From the NCBI RefSeq assembly GCF_035920445.1, contig NZ_CP109162.1, positions 3,224,001-3,288,000 on the forward strand: a DNA stretch of 64,000 bases. Direction: 5' to 3'. Below the pieces are notes generated by a model. The model did not search any database and was not told the origin of the DNA. It was given only the letters and a program-made list of their open reading frames with translations. The position numbers and the translations under genes were made by a program. This document shows, piece by piece, positions 1 to 9,162 of this stretch (its first letter is position 1; every line of letters starts with the position of its first letter). The stretch comes from Nocardia sp. NBC_01730 (GTDB lineage Bacteria > Actinomycetota > Actinomycetes > Mycobacteriales > Mycobacteriaceae).

Positions 1-3000
1 AAATCAACCTCCGCCGATCATCGGCAACCTGGATACGAGCAGTGGCGATCTCGGCGTCGACCAACCATCCGGGCTGATCGACAGCCAACCTGCCCGGATC
101 CCGTATCCCGAGCGCAGCCGCCAACTCGTCACGCCGCCGTTCCAGCGCCCGAAGCTGTTCACGAACATCGGCTTGCGCAACACCGAATAGTTCCGGCGGA
201 CCCGGGTCCGGCTCCGGCGGGCGATGGCCGACCGCGATATCCTCCTCGTCCCAGCGGAAGGCGAACAAACCGTCCTCGCCGGGGATCGGCACCGGGTAGT
301 TCTCGTTGTTCAGGAACAGACCCAGCACCGGCTGGTGGGCTTCCACCCTTGTCGGCAGGTAGTTCTCGATGATCTCGCCACGGCTGGGGTCGTGCTTCTC
401 GAACCGGAAGGTGCCGTCGGCCCGATGCTCGGCCAACACGATCTGGTCGACGTGCCAGAGGTTGCCGCGCGACCCGGTGCCCGGGACGCTCCGTTTGAAC
501 ACCAGCACCGAGGACCCGACGACGCCACGCCGCGTCAACCGGCGAATCGCCTCGCCGACCCTCGGCAGCCGCTGCGCCCGCGGCGCGACGGCTGGCGACA
601 CGTGGATGCCGGCCAACGCCGCTTCCACCTCACTGATTCGCGTTCCGGCGATCCCGGCGGGGCCCATCTCGGCGATGTCGTCGCGCCCGGAGTTGGCCCG
701 GATGCCGTTGACCAGTTTCGGCGCGCACTGGTACTGCTCACGCGCGCTCGCCTCGTCACGGCGGTTGTCCGGTGTCTGCGGGGCGGCGACACCGTCGGAA
801 GCCGACGGGTCCGAATACCCCAACTGGTTGACGCCCTGGCTGAGTGCATTCCAGTCGAACCGCAGATCGGCCGCTCGGCCGTCAAGAGCACCCGCCACCG
901 ACCCACGCGGCAGTCCGTCGAAAAACTGCAACCCCATGCCGGCGCCCGGCAGTCGTGCCTGCCGCGCCAGCCGATCCTGCCGAGCTCTGAACTCGTCGAG
1001 CGCACCGGCCGCGCCGTCGGCAACTACCCGGTGTGGCAGGTGGATGACCGCGTCGGTTTTCTCGCTGCCGTATTCACCACCGTCGCGGCGATAGTCGGTG
1101 AGGTCCGCGACGAAGGTCACCTCGGCCGCATCCGCCACGGCGGCGGCAGCGCCCAGTGCACTGTCGGCGTCGGTGCCGCCGGTGAACGACACGGTGACCG
1201 TCGCCGCGCTGTCGCGCACCCGCTGACCGACCGGGAGCACACCACTGGGCCAGCGCCCCCAGCCGATGTGGCCGTTGCCGACATGCACGGCCACCTTCTC
1301 CTCAGGATGCCGCCGCTGTGCCTCGGCGATTTTCGCGGCCATGTGTGCTTCGCGTTCCTCGTCGGTCGGCCGAGCAGCGTGGTCGACATCCACCGCGACC
1401 ACTTCCATCCCCACGGTGGCCATGGCACGCAGGATTTCCCGGCTCAGCGTGGACGGGCCGCAATACACCTGGTCGAGGTTCTCGGTCCCACTGTTGAGCT
1501 CATCGAACGCCCGGTGGTGCGGCGCTTCGAACACCCAGACCCGCACACCCGCGGCATACAACGCGGTGGCCTGGTTGATCAGGAACCGGGCGATCTCCGG
1601 GTTGTCATGCGTGTCTCCCAGCAGCAGCACATCCTGCTCACGTAACAGCTCGTCCCAGTTCACCTCTCGCCGCTGCCGAGCCAACTCCGCCAGCGCCGGA
1701 TCGACCTCCGGTGGGCGGTGGCCGATCATGCGCTCTTCGCGCAGCCGCGGGCGGTCGGCCAGGTCGACCGTCTGGTCTGCGTACACCGGCTCCGCAACAC
1801 CGGATTCGGCAACCTCGGCCTCGGGCTGCTCGGACCTGCGGCGGATCGGTCGACCATCCCACCCCCGTCTACCACTGCCGAACGGCTGCATCGCGCCCTG
1901 CGCGTGCTGTCCGCGCCCATGCCCGCCGAGCCCCGGGCCCGCCACCGGATCGTCGAATCTCGGCCGACCACCGATCACGTAGAACACATCCGCAAGCCGA
2001 GCCGGATCCGGAGGTACCACCGGGAACGCCTGCGCAGACGCGCCCAACTCTCGATCGGCGGCGAAGAACGTGCCCTCATCCCCCAACAGCCGCGGTGGAG
2101 TCGGGCCCTGTGACGGCGGTCCCGGTGGTGGCGGGGTGCCCCCAGACAGTCTCGGCTCGCCGGCCGATAAGAAGTCTGCCGCTTCGAACATCGAGTACCA
2201 GACGACCTTGCGGTAGTCCTGGTCGCTGCCCTCGACCTGCCGTTCACCCGCCTTTAGCGGGTGCGCGCCCAGACGCCCTGACGCGCGCAGAATATCGATT
2301 CCACGGCCGCCCTCGGCGAGGTTTGCCAACAGGTCGAGGTCGAGGTCGACGTTCTCACCGAGGGCGATGTCACCGAGGTCCCCCAGCAACTCCTGTTCGA
2401 CGGTCGTCTCACCGGGTTCTTTGCGACGGGGAAGCTGCGGATTGGTGTCGTAGAACCGCAGCAGCAGCTCCCGGTGTCCGGGTTCGCCTGCCTGCGTGAT
2501 CTCGAGCAGCCCCGCCCCTTTGGTGTATTTCAGGACATTGCCCGCCAATTCGCTGGCGGCTAGTTCCGCGTCGTATGCCCGGTCTCGCGACCAACCCGCC
2601 TCGCGCAACACGGTGCGTACCAGCAGCCGTATCGCTTCATTCTCGAGGCCCCGGTCCGGCGAATCCGGGTCCGTCCCGAAAGTCCGCTGATCCCGCACCA
2701 CCGGTGCGGCGCTTCCTACGGAAGGCCGCTCGAAGAACTCGAACCAGACCTGGTTGCCTTCGGTCGAACGGTTGACATCCCACAGGTGTGCCAACGAATC
2801 GAGTTGTGTGACAACGCTGCTGGCCAGACCTTCGTAGCCATTCTCGGCTTCCCGCACCGGAAGGTCCGGGCGGGTGTCGGTGACCTCGATCCGCAACACC
2901 CGACCGCCGATGTCCCCGGTGATACTGGCCGACAACCGGAATGGACTCGCTGTCCGCGCGATCAGGTCATCCACGACGGTCTTCAGCAAAAGCTGGGCGT

Positions 3001-6000
3001 GATCTGGTATGTCACCCGGCGGCATGCCGAACCAGTGCATGAGTTCGATGACCTGCCCGGCCATCCCGTCCCGGAACTTCGGCCATTCCCCGGGCGTGTA
3101 GTGCATGGTGCCATCGCCGGCTTCGCCGTCGTCCCCACCGGGCGGGGTATTCCCCGACAGCCAGCTCGAACCGTCTTCTTGCGGTGCCGGGCCTGCCGCT
3201 ATCGCCTGACCCGGCGCCGCCGGCCCGCCGCCGGGCCGTGGCGAAACGGCAGCCGTGCCCGCCTCGCGCGGGTCATTGGAGCTACCGGGCGTGATCGCGA
3301 GCGGCGCGGTGCCCGGTCCGATCGCCGGCAAGGGTGGGCGCACCGCGGTGCCGTCGCGCCCGTCGTCGTGCTGGGATTTCGCTGCGGCTCTGGGGGTTTG
3401 GTCCGGAATCCGCGGGTGGAAGCCGATCCGTGGTTCCGGTACGCCGCGTTTGAGGCGGTGCCACCGGCTCTGGATTTCCTCGAGCTTCCGGACGTCGCGT
3501 CGGGCGAAGCGGTGCTGGCGCTCGGCGTCGGCTTCGGTGCGTGCGACGTTGATTTCCTCGGCGAACTGCTCCTGCTCTTGCGGATCCACTCCTTCGACCT
3601 GCCGGTCGGGGTGGGTGTCCTTGATCAGCTTCCGGTAGAGGTCTTTGCCCCGTTTGATGCTGGCGGGGGTGGGGCCGGGCTCTGGGAATTCCCCGAAGTT
3701 GGTGTCGGGTGTGGGTTTACCACCGCTGCGCTCCCACGCCTTCTTCAGGTCGAAGTCGCTGAGCTTCGCGCGGCGCGGCTCGACCGGCCGCATCGGGCCG
3801 ACCGGCGGGCCCTCGGGCGCGTTCGGGTCAGACAGTCCGCCGTCGAGACCGGTGGGCGCGCCGGGATCTTTCGGATTCGGCGGTGTGGCATACCGTTTCG
3901 ACGCACCGGACTCGGTGGGCCGGCCCGCGGGGGTCTCGGGCAGATGCGGCGGCGGCAGCGCTGTGAAGTTCGGTGTCGGCCCGAACTCAGCGGGCTGCCC
4001 TTGCCGCGGCTCGTCCGAGCCGGGTTCGCCGGGCAGCGGTGGGTGCGGCGGGACGATCGGGGTGTTCGGCGGCCCGTGCGGGTTCATGGCCGGGGTGCGG
4101 TGCAGCGCCGGTATCGCGTCCGGCGGGATATCCGGTTCGGGTGGGCCCGGGTCGTGCGGGTTGGTCATATAGCCGGGGTCGGGCAGTTCGTAGTCCAGCG
4201 ACCGATCCTGCGGCGACGGGTACGTCGCGGAAATCAGCGGATCTACAGAGTGGCGCACCGGATCCGGGTAGTACGCTGGCGGCGGTAGCGTCCAGACCGG
4301 CGGGTCGTCCTCGCCCGGCTCGCTGCGACCGGGAATGTAAATGTAGGGCTTGCGGGTGGGATCGGACTCGTTCCGCCGCGGTTCCACAATCTCCGGCAAC
4401 GCATTCGGATCATGCTCCTCGCCTTGCTCACCGTCCTGGTCGCCATCGCGGCCGACCCCGTCGGGCGCACCCGGTCGACGGTCGCCGCCACCGGGCTCGG
4501 TGGCAGGCACCGGCAGCAACGCCGGATCGGAGTCCATGTCAGGGGCGATCGGGGTGGTAGAGGACTGCGTCGGGTAGAAGCTCCGCAATTCCACCACGCC
4601 AGGCAGCACCGGATCGGTTGCCACCGAGGTCGACTCGGGCGAGTTCAAGATCGGCTCGGGCTCCGGAGGAACGATCGGGTCCTGCACCGAACCGGGGCCT
4701 TGACCCTCGCCGCTCCCGGTGCTGAATTTCGGTTGCGGCACCTTCACGCCGGTCCCGGTTTCGCCGGCGGCCGCGGGCTCCGGCCGACCGGCACCCGCCG
4801 ACCCGCCGCTGCCGGATTCCGGGTCGACTTGCCGGACGTGGCCGCGTTCCGGGGCCGGATCGGGAGGCGCCTCCACCACCCGTCCCAACTTTGGCGGGGC
4901 CGCATCAGCGTGCGGGTTGGCGGCTTGATCACGTTGTTCGGCAGCCGGTTTCGCACCGGTATCGGCGGCGCTCCCACTCTCGTTCACACCCGCGCGAGGT
5001 GCGGCTTCGGTGGCGGTGCCCGCGGCCGTCCGCGGGCCGCCGGCTTCGGCGGGGCGCGCTCCGGTTCCTCCGCCGCGTGGTCCGCTGCCACCACCGGAGG
5101 TTGTGCCGCCATCTCCCGTCGGCGTCACCGGTCCGGCTCCGCCGCCGCGAGACGGCGGCGTCACACCGGCTTCCGGGCGCGCCGCCTCGGCGACGTGCCG
5201 CGGCACCCCGCCGCCGTCACCACCGAGCACTGCACGCAACTGGGCCATCTGCGCCGCGTCGCTTCGGGCTGCGAGTTGGTCCGGGGATATCGGCCGAACC
5301 TGTTTCATGTCCGGGGCCCGGTACGCCTCCTGGACGATCCGCCTGCCCTCCGCCATCCGCTCGGAACTCGACCCTGGCCGCGGCGAATGCCCGTCCACCA
5401 CTGCATGCACACCCTGCCGCGCGCCGTGCATACCACCCAAACCAACACCGGCCGCGAGCATTTGGGGATGGAAGGTGGTGTCGACCTTCGACGCGTCGAA
5501 GCCGTTGGCCGCGTACTGGTAGGCGAGATCACCACCGTACATGCCGACCGCGCCTGCAGTGCCCGAACCGACTCCGACCGCGACGGGGCGCACGAAATCA
5601 GCCATGATGCTGCGCCGCACACCCTGCACCATGAATTCCCGACCCAGACCGCGGGCCAGCGCCATCGCCACCGGTGCCGCGAGGATACCGCCACCAGCCC
5701 ACCCGGCCGCCGTGCGCAACGCCTGGCCCCAGTCCATCTCGTCGCGGTGTTGGGTGAACTGATAGGCCTGGATGCCGGCATCCAGCGAGAAACCCAGAGC
5801 TCCCGCTTTCAGACCACTCTTACCCGCCTGCACCAGCAGCGGCTTGACACCGATCTCCTTCACGGCCGTCATCAACGCGGGTTTCACCGCCTGGATCGCG
5901 GCTGCCAGGCCGGCCTTCGTTGCGCCGGCCCGACCCAGGATCATGATCGCCTGCCTGCCCGCCGCGACCACCAATGGAATGAACGGTGTCGTGTAAACCG

Positions 6001-6421
6001 ATTTCATCAAGGCGAACACCGCGTACGCGGTGATACCCGCGAACACACCCATCATGATCTTGGTGTGCTGTACGTCGTCGCCGTTGGAGCCGCTGAACGC
6101 GGCCAGCTCGTCCATCCCCTTGGCGATATCGGTCAGCGCCGGCCGATCATCGTCCTTGTCGCCGTAGATGAACTTGTGAAATTCCTTCTTCGCCGCTTCC
6201 CTGCCGTAACCCGCCTTATATGCCTGCAGCGTCGTGTCCATCGCGGCCTCGACCAGGGGAATGAGTTCCCGGAACTCGTCCGCACCCTGGCCCCACACCA
6301 CGTCGTCGAGGGCGAACAGGGCGCGGTGGTCGCCGTCGGGATACTCGAAGCCGAAGTTCAAGGCCTCCAAAAGCCAATCCGGGACAAAATCAACCAGCCC
6401 CGCAATGTCGATACCGGGCAT
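1..6421 (-). CDS. giant multidomain WXG100/CpnT-type polymorphic toxin, C-terminus beyond window
   Basis: An open frame without stop runs from ATG at 6421 to the window edge (at least 2140 residues). Seen, in order: an N-terminal CpnT/WXG100-like alpha-helical domain with Ala/Gly-rich membrane-like helices (about 1-330); a long Pro/Gly-rich linker (about 390-880); a J-domain-like segment with the HPD triad at 937-939; two GHKL/RsbW-like ATPase segments (about 1120-1220, degenerate, and 1260-1415, with the N-box SELAGNVLKY and a GRGIDIL G-box); a Tiki/ChaN-like domain with LLLGDTHDNPE (His1605) and VGNGHIG (His1718); and a papain-like candidate domain with Cys1899, His1990 and Asp2011 in QYQCAP, LWHVDQ and KHDPS. 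The family is secreted by type VII systems as contact toxins, so that role is inferred. A GGAG-type ribosome site precedes the ATG, 32 bases after the YbaB-like gene. The final C-terminal module is not visible. Confidence 0.85.
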   Translation of the reverse strand, partial: MPGIDIAGLVDFVPDWLLEALNFGFEYPDGDHRALFALDDVVWGQGADEFRELIPLVEAAMDTTLQAYKAGYGREAAKKEFHKFIYGDKDDDRPALTDIAKGMDELAAFSGSNGDDVQHTKIMMGVFAGITAYAVFALMKSVYTTPFIPLVVAAGRQAIMILGRAGATKAGLAAAIQAVKPALMTAVKEIGVKPLLVQAGKSGLKAGALGFSLDAGIQAYQFTQHRDEMDWGQALRTAAGWAGGGILAAPVAMALARGLGREFMVQGVRRSIMADFVRPVAVGVGSGTAGAVGMYGGDLAYQYAANGFDASKVDTTFHPQMLAAGVGLGGMHGARQGVHAVVDGHSPRPGSSSERMAEGRRIVQEAYRAPDMKQVRPISPDQLAARSDAAQMAQLRAVLGGDGGGVPRHVAEAARPEAGVTPPSRGGGAGPVTPTGDGGTTSGGGSGPRGGGTGARPAEAGGPRTAAGTATEAAPRAGVNESGSAADTGAKPAAEQRDQAANPHADAAPPKLGRVVEAPPDPAPERGHVRQVDPESGSGGSAGAGRPEPAAAGETGTGVKVPQPKFSTGSGEGQGPGSVQDPIVPPEPEPILNSPESTSVATDPVLPGVVELRSFYPTQSSTTPIAPDMDSDPALLPVPATEPGGGDRRPGAPDGVGRDGDQDGEQGEEHDPNALPEIVEPRRNESDPTRKPYIYIPGRSEPGEDDPPVWTLPPPAYYPDPVRHSVDPLISATYPSPQDRSLDYELPDPGYMTNPHDPGPPEPDIPPDAIPALHRTPAMNPHGPPNTPIVPPHPPLPGEPGSDEPRQGQPAEFGPTPNFTALPPPHLPETPAGRPTESGASKRYATPPNPKDPGAPTGLDGGLSDPNAPEGPPVGPMRPVEPRRAKLSDFDLKKAWERSGGKPTPDTNFGEFPEPGPTPASIKRGKDLYRKLIKDTHPDRQVEGVDPQEQEQFAEEINVARTEADAERQHRFARRDVRKLEEIQSRWHRLKRGVPEPRIGFHPRIPDQTPRAAAKSQHDDGRDGTAVRPPLPAIGPGTAPLAITPGSSNDPREAGTAAVSPRPGGGPAAPGQAIAAGPAPQEDGSSWLSGNTPPGGDDGEAGDGTMHYTPGEWPKFRDGMAGQVIELMHWFGMPPGDIPDHAQLLLKTVVDDLIARTASPFRLSASITGDIGGRVLRIEVTDTRPDLPVREAENGYEGLASSVVTQLDSLAHLWDVNRSTEGNQVWFEFFERPSVGSAAPVVRDQRTFGTDPDSPDRGLENEAIRLLVRTVLREAGWSRDRAYDAELAASELAGNVLKYTKGAGLLEITQAGEPGHRELLLRFYDTNPQLPRRKEPGETTVEQELLGDLGDIALGENVDLDLDLLANLAEGGRGIDILRASGRLGAHPLKAGERQVEGSDQDYRKVVWYSMFEAADFLSAGEPRLSGGTPPPPGPPSQGPTPPRLLGDEGTFFAADRELGASAQAFPVVPPDPARLADVFYVIGGRPRFDDPVAGPGLGGHGRGQHAQGAMQPFGSGRRGWDGRPIRRRSEQPEAEVAESGVAEPVYADQTVDLADRPRLREERMIGHRPPEVDPALAELARQRREVNWDELLREQDVLLLGDTHDNPEIARFLINQATALYAAGVRVWVFEAPHHRAFDELNSGTENLDQVYCGPSTLSREILRAMATVGMEVVAVDVDHAARPTDEEREAHMAAKIAEAQRRHPEEKVAVHVGNGHIGWGRWPSGVLPVGQRVRDSAATVTVSFTGGTDADSALGAAAAVADAAEVTFVADLTDYRRDGGEYGSEKTDAVIHLPHRVVADGAAGALDEFRARQDRLARQARLPGAGMGLQFFDGLPRGSVAGALDGRAADLRFDWNALSQGVNQLGYSDPSASDGVAAPQTPDNRRDEASAREQYQCAPKLVNGIRANSGRDDIAEMGPAGIAGTRISEVEAALAGIHVSPAVAPRAQRLPRVGEAIRRLTRRGVVGSSVLVFKRSVPGTGSRGNLWHVDQIVLAEHRADGTFRFEKHDPSRGEIIENYLPTRVEAHQPVLGLFLNNENYPVPIPGEDGLFAFRWDEEDIAVGHRPPEPDPGPPELFGVAQADVREQLRALERRRDELAAALGIRDPGRLAVDQPGWLVDAEIATARIQVADDRRRLI

Positions 6422-6453
6422 GGGACTACTGCTCCACCCACTCCATCAGGCGC

Positions 6454-6966
6454 TCACCACTGCGCATCGGTGATGCCGGAACGGTTCTCGGAAGGTTCGT
6501 GGTCCCACTCCTCGACGTCGGTGAACTCCATCGGGGCGTCCTCGTCGGCGTCTTCCTCAGCGGCCCCCGGCGGCGCGGTCGCAACCACGGGCGCGGGCGG
6601 GATCATGTCGAGTACGTCGGGCATGCCGGGCAGAAACTCCGAGAGCTTCGGCATCCGGGCCTGCTCCTCGTCCAGCCGCGCCATCAGCGCCGCACGCTTG
6701 CTCTGCACCTCCACCGCAGCAGCCTGTGCCGCGGTGCACACCGCACGGGCGATCTCACGGTAGTCGAATTGGTCGATCTCGTCGCCGAATCGGACGTCGA
6801 TCACCACGCCTTCGGCATTCACCGACACCGCCACCTGACGGCGCGCCACCGACACCGTGGCGGTCAGAGCGGCAGCCTGCTGCTGTGCCAGCCCGATCGA
6901 AGCGATACCCGCCTTGATGGTGTCGAGCAGGTCGATCAGCTGTCCAGCGGCCAGATCATCGGTCAT
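6454..6966 (-). CDS. YbaB/EbfC-family DNA-binding-like protein (toxin operon)
   Basis: A 170-residue protein with the YbaB/EbfC pattern: a helical N-terminus (about 1-40), beta strands RRQVAVSVNAEGVVIDVRFG (about 42-61), then a long C-terminal helix. An acidic tail rich in Asp/Glu (from about 135) is added to the usual 100-110 residue core. YbaB proteins are nucleoid-associated dimers. In actinobacterial ESX-linked toxin operons such small proteins are common between the WXG100 gene and the toxin gene and may act as chaperone or partner; that role is inference. The start codon overlaps the stop of the preceding gene (ATGA), so the two are translationally coupled. The toxin start follows 32 bases after its stop. 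Confidence 0.8.
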   Translation of the reverse strand: MTDDLAAGQLIDLLDTIKAGIASIGLAQQQAAALTATVSVARRQVAVSVNAEGVVIDVRFGDEIDQFDYREIARAVCTAAQAAAVEVQSKRAALMARLDEEQARMPKLSEFLPGMPDVLDMIPPAPVVATAPPGAAEEDADEDAPMEFTDVEEWDHEPSENRSGITDAQW

Positions 6967-8492
6967 GGCGAACCCCTACCGTCGATACCCGAACCATGCC
7001 GCTGCCGGAACTGCTGCCCGAGCTCCGCCATACGCTGCGCCGACGCAACCGACGACGAATGCTCCAGCACGCCATCATCGGTCAGATAGAAGACCGGCCA
7101 ATCCATCACGATCCGACCTTCGGACACCGGCACATACAGCACCCATCCGACGTCGAACCTCTTCGCGGTCAACTTCGACAATGGATAGTCGGCAGTCGGG
7201 ATTCCCAAGCCGTCCGGCCCTAGACCCCGGATATAGTCGCGTACCCGGGAGGTCACCTCATTCTCCGGCATCCGCCGCGCCACGACCACGGCCAGCCCGG
7301 CCAGCACGAACTGATAAAACGCACCGTCGATGTCGACCTGCTCGCCGTCACCGAACACCGCGACGAGTGTGTCGCGGGTCACCACGCGCCCTTCGGCGGC
7401 CGACACCAGTTCCGCGGCCGCGGTACGCACCCGCTCATCCGGTTCGACAGCGGCCAGCGACACCACCATGTCCGTGGTCGTCCCCGAAGTCCACATACCT
7501 GGCACCGCCTGCGCGCAGTCGTCCGCGGACGGCGACTCACCGCGATACCAGTGGCCCGCTTCCCACCAGTAGCAGAACGACAGCAGGCCGTTGGCCGCAC
7601 GCGGGTTCAGCACTGGCCCCGCCACCCATTCCGGGGCGCCCGCATACAGTTCCGGAAACGGTCCGCCGAGACGGTAAGCAGTGGCCAGCTCGGGGGCGTT
7701 CCACACCCCACCGGACAGCACCGCCCGCCCACCCGGCAACGGGTGCAGCGTCGCACCGCTGCGGGCCGCGCCCTCGAAGATCGCCAGCCATGGCATCATC
7801 CGCGGCCCCACCGCCGAACGCACTGCGGTGAAGGCGGCCGCCAGCGTCGCCCACCGCGCCCACATCAGCGGGAACGGCGGAAACTCGTTGCCCACCAACC
7901 GCGGCCACACCTCCGCCGCCCGGTCGGCACGCGCCCGCGCTACCGCCTGCGGCGGGGTGCGCTGCTGCCTGCCGTTGTGTCCGACATACGCGGCCAACCA
8001 CATCGGCACCGCTGTGTGCGGAAACGCCTCCAGATCATGCCGATACACCTCCGGCGCGAACAACTGGCCATCCGGGAACGGTTCGTCACCGTAGTCGTAG
8101 TCGACGACCAACTCACCCGAAGCAGTCACCCCCAGGAGCAATTGCCACCACGGACCAGCGCTCATCGTGGCAGCGACCTGGCGATGCGCACGCACCAACG
8201 CCAGCACCGACTCCGGCGGTTGCATCGACACCGCATGCTCGGCATCCACGAACACCACGTGCGCCACCTCGGCGGCCAACGTGATCGCGAACACCGCATC
8301 CAGCCGCTGCCACCCGGCCGGCGCCATCGCGGACAGCTCACGCGCGATCGTGTGAATCAGCTCCCGCCCATGGTCCACAGGCGACTGCCCCGCAGCGGGT
8401 GATCGCTCCCCCGCCTCGTCCGGCGACGGCTGGAAATCCTGATCCGGTCCGGGTTGCGCCGCTCCCGGCCCCGACGACGAGTCCCCGGCCAC
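6963..8492 (-). CDS. YezG-like immunity-type protein, 509 aa
   Basis: A cytosolic protein without signal peptide or clear membrane helix. Residues about 40-165 resemble the YezG/DUF600 immunity domain: a helix IHTIARELSAMAP, a mid strand pair, and the hallmark acidic stretch VDYDYGDEPFPDGQLFAPEVY followed by an AFP tail. The middle section (about 170-400) is Trp/Ala-rich and not recognised. The last ~80 residues (DVGWVLYVPVSEGRIVMDWPVF with a following strand) look like the YrhB/Imm35 type of small immunity fold. Two immunity-like folds in one polypeptide next to a multidomain toxin suggest a neutraliser or adaptor, which is inference. The GTG start shares its G with the TAG stop of the WXG100 gene, and the 3' end overlaps the YbaB-like gene by ATGA, so the operon is tightly coupled. 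Confidence 0.7.
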   Translation of the reverse strand: MAGDSSSGPGAAQPGPDQDFQPSPDEAGERSPAAGQSPVDHGRELIHTIARELSAMAPAGWQRLDAVFAITLAAEVAHVVFVDAEHAVSMQPPESVLALVRAHRQVAATMSAGPWWQLLLGVTASGELVVDYDYGDEPFPDGQLFAPEVYRHDLEAFPHTAVPMWLAAYVGHNGRQQRTPPQAVARARADRAAEVWPRLVGNEFPPFPLMWARWATLAAAFTAVRSAVGPRMMPWLAIFEGAARSGATLHPLPGGRAVLSGGVWNAPELATAYRLGGPFPELYAGAPEWVAGPVLNPRAANGLLSFCYWWEAGHWYRGESPSADDCAQAVPGMWTSGTTTDMVVSLAAVEPDERVRTAAAELVSAAEGRVVTRDTLVAVFGDGEQVDIDGAFYQFVLAGLAVVVARRMPENEVTSRVRDYIRGLGPDGLGIPTADYPLSKLTAKRFDVGWVLYVPVSEGRIVMDWPVFYLTDDGVLEHSSSVASAQRMAELGQQFRQRHGSGIDGRGSP

Positions 8493-8803
8493 TAGCTGAA
8501 TTCGGCCTCGTTGGCCAACTCCATCGCCCCCAACACGCCCGCGGCGTCCTTCAAACCGCCCTCGTACTGGAGCAACTGGTCGCGAACATACTTGACGGCG
8601 CCTTTCAGGTTCGCAGCCGCGGGATTGTATCCACGACTGATACTGCGGCCGGTGTCATCATCACCTTCCCGACCCTCATACTGCGCCGCCCCCTCCTCCA
8701 ACCTGGACAACAGAGCGCCGAATTTCCCTGCCACACCACCCACCTCCCTCGCGGCGTCCACCAACAGCGTGGCATCGACATCGATATTGACCAGATCGCC
8801 CAT
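8492..8803 (-). CDS. WXG100/ESAT-6-like protein
   Basis: A 103-residue, all-helical, cysteine-free protein of the length typical of WXG100 partners. It has the expected helix-turn-helix layout, with the turn near residues 45-60 (GDDDTGRSISRGYNPA), although the canonical W-x-G is not preserved. A strong ribosome site (AAGGAGG, on the plus strand CCTCCTT at 8810-8816) sits 6 bases from the ATG, making this the first gene of the toxin operon. WXG100 proteins are substrates or partners of type VII (ESX) secretion. No EccC-type ATPase is encoded in the window, so secretion would rely on a system elsewhere. Confidence 0.75.
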   Translation of the reverse strand: MGDLVNIDVDATLLVDAAREVGGVAGKFGALLSRLEEGAAQYEGREGDDDTGRSISRGYNPAAANLKGAVKYVRDQLLQYEGGLKDAAGVLGAMELANEAEFS

Positions 8804-8842
8804 GCCAATCCTCCTTATCAGCGGGCCCCGACCAGGCCACTC

Positions 8843-8935
8843 TCATCCCAACCACCCCAACTCCTGACAGAGTGTGAAGTTTGTCGTGAGCGCCGCCAGA
8901 TACGCCACGGACCGGGTGAACCCTCGGCTAGGTCA
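8843..8935 (-). pseudogene. N-terminal scrap of an AraC-family regulator
   Basis: Read on the minus strand, one frame gives LAEGFTRSVAYLAALTTNFT, closely similar to the N-terminus of the decayed AraC regulator at 9163-9862 (LAEGFARSGTYLRAVTTNFT). The DNA of the two stretches is also clearly related. Only about 30 codons remain before a stop, so this is a remnant. The rest of 8804-9162 shows no supportable gene. Confidence 0.5.
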
Positions 8936-9162
8936 CCGAACAGACGCAATGACTCGAAGAATCCCCACGAGTCGCGGAGTCGCAAGGCATGTCCGGCATT
9001 GGAATTGGCCCGGGGGCAACAACAATCGGAGAAGCAGGCATGGAGACTCCCAACAAAGATCGATGTAAGTCAGCATGCCGTCGATCTCACGAATACGAAT
9101 AGATTCCGGCGACATTCGTAACGTTCCCGTAGGCAAGATCCGCCAGTCTCCAGGAAAGGCGC

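Noticed and set aside
224..6763. Long plus-strand open frames opposite the giant toxin (473, 500 and 783 codons)
   Set aside because: They are antisense shadows of a high-GC gene: composition is Arg/Pro/Gly-rich without domains, and the minus strand gives a continuous, motif-bearing protein.
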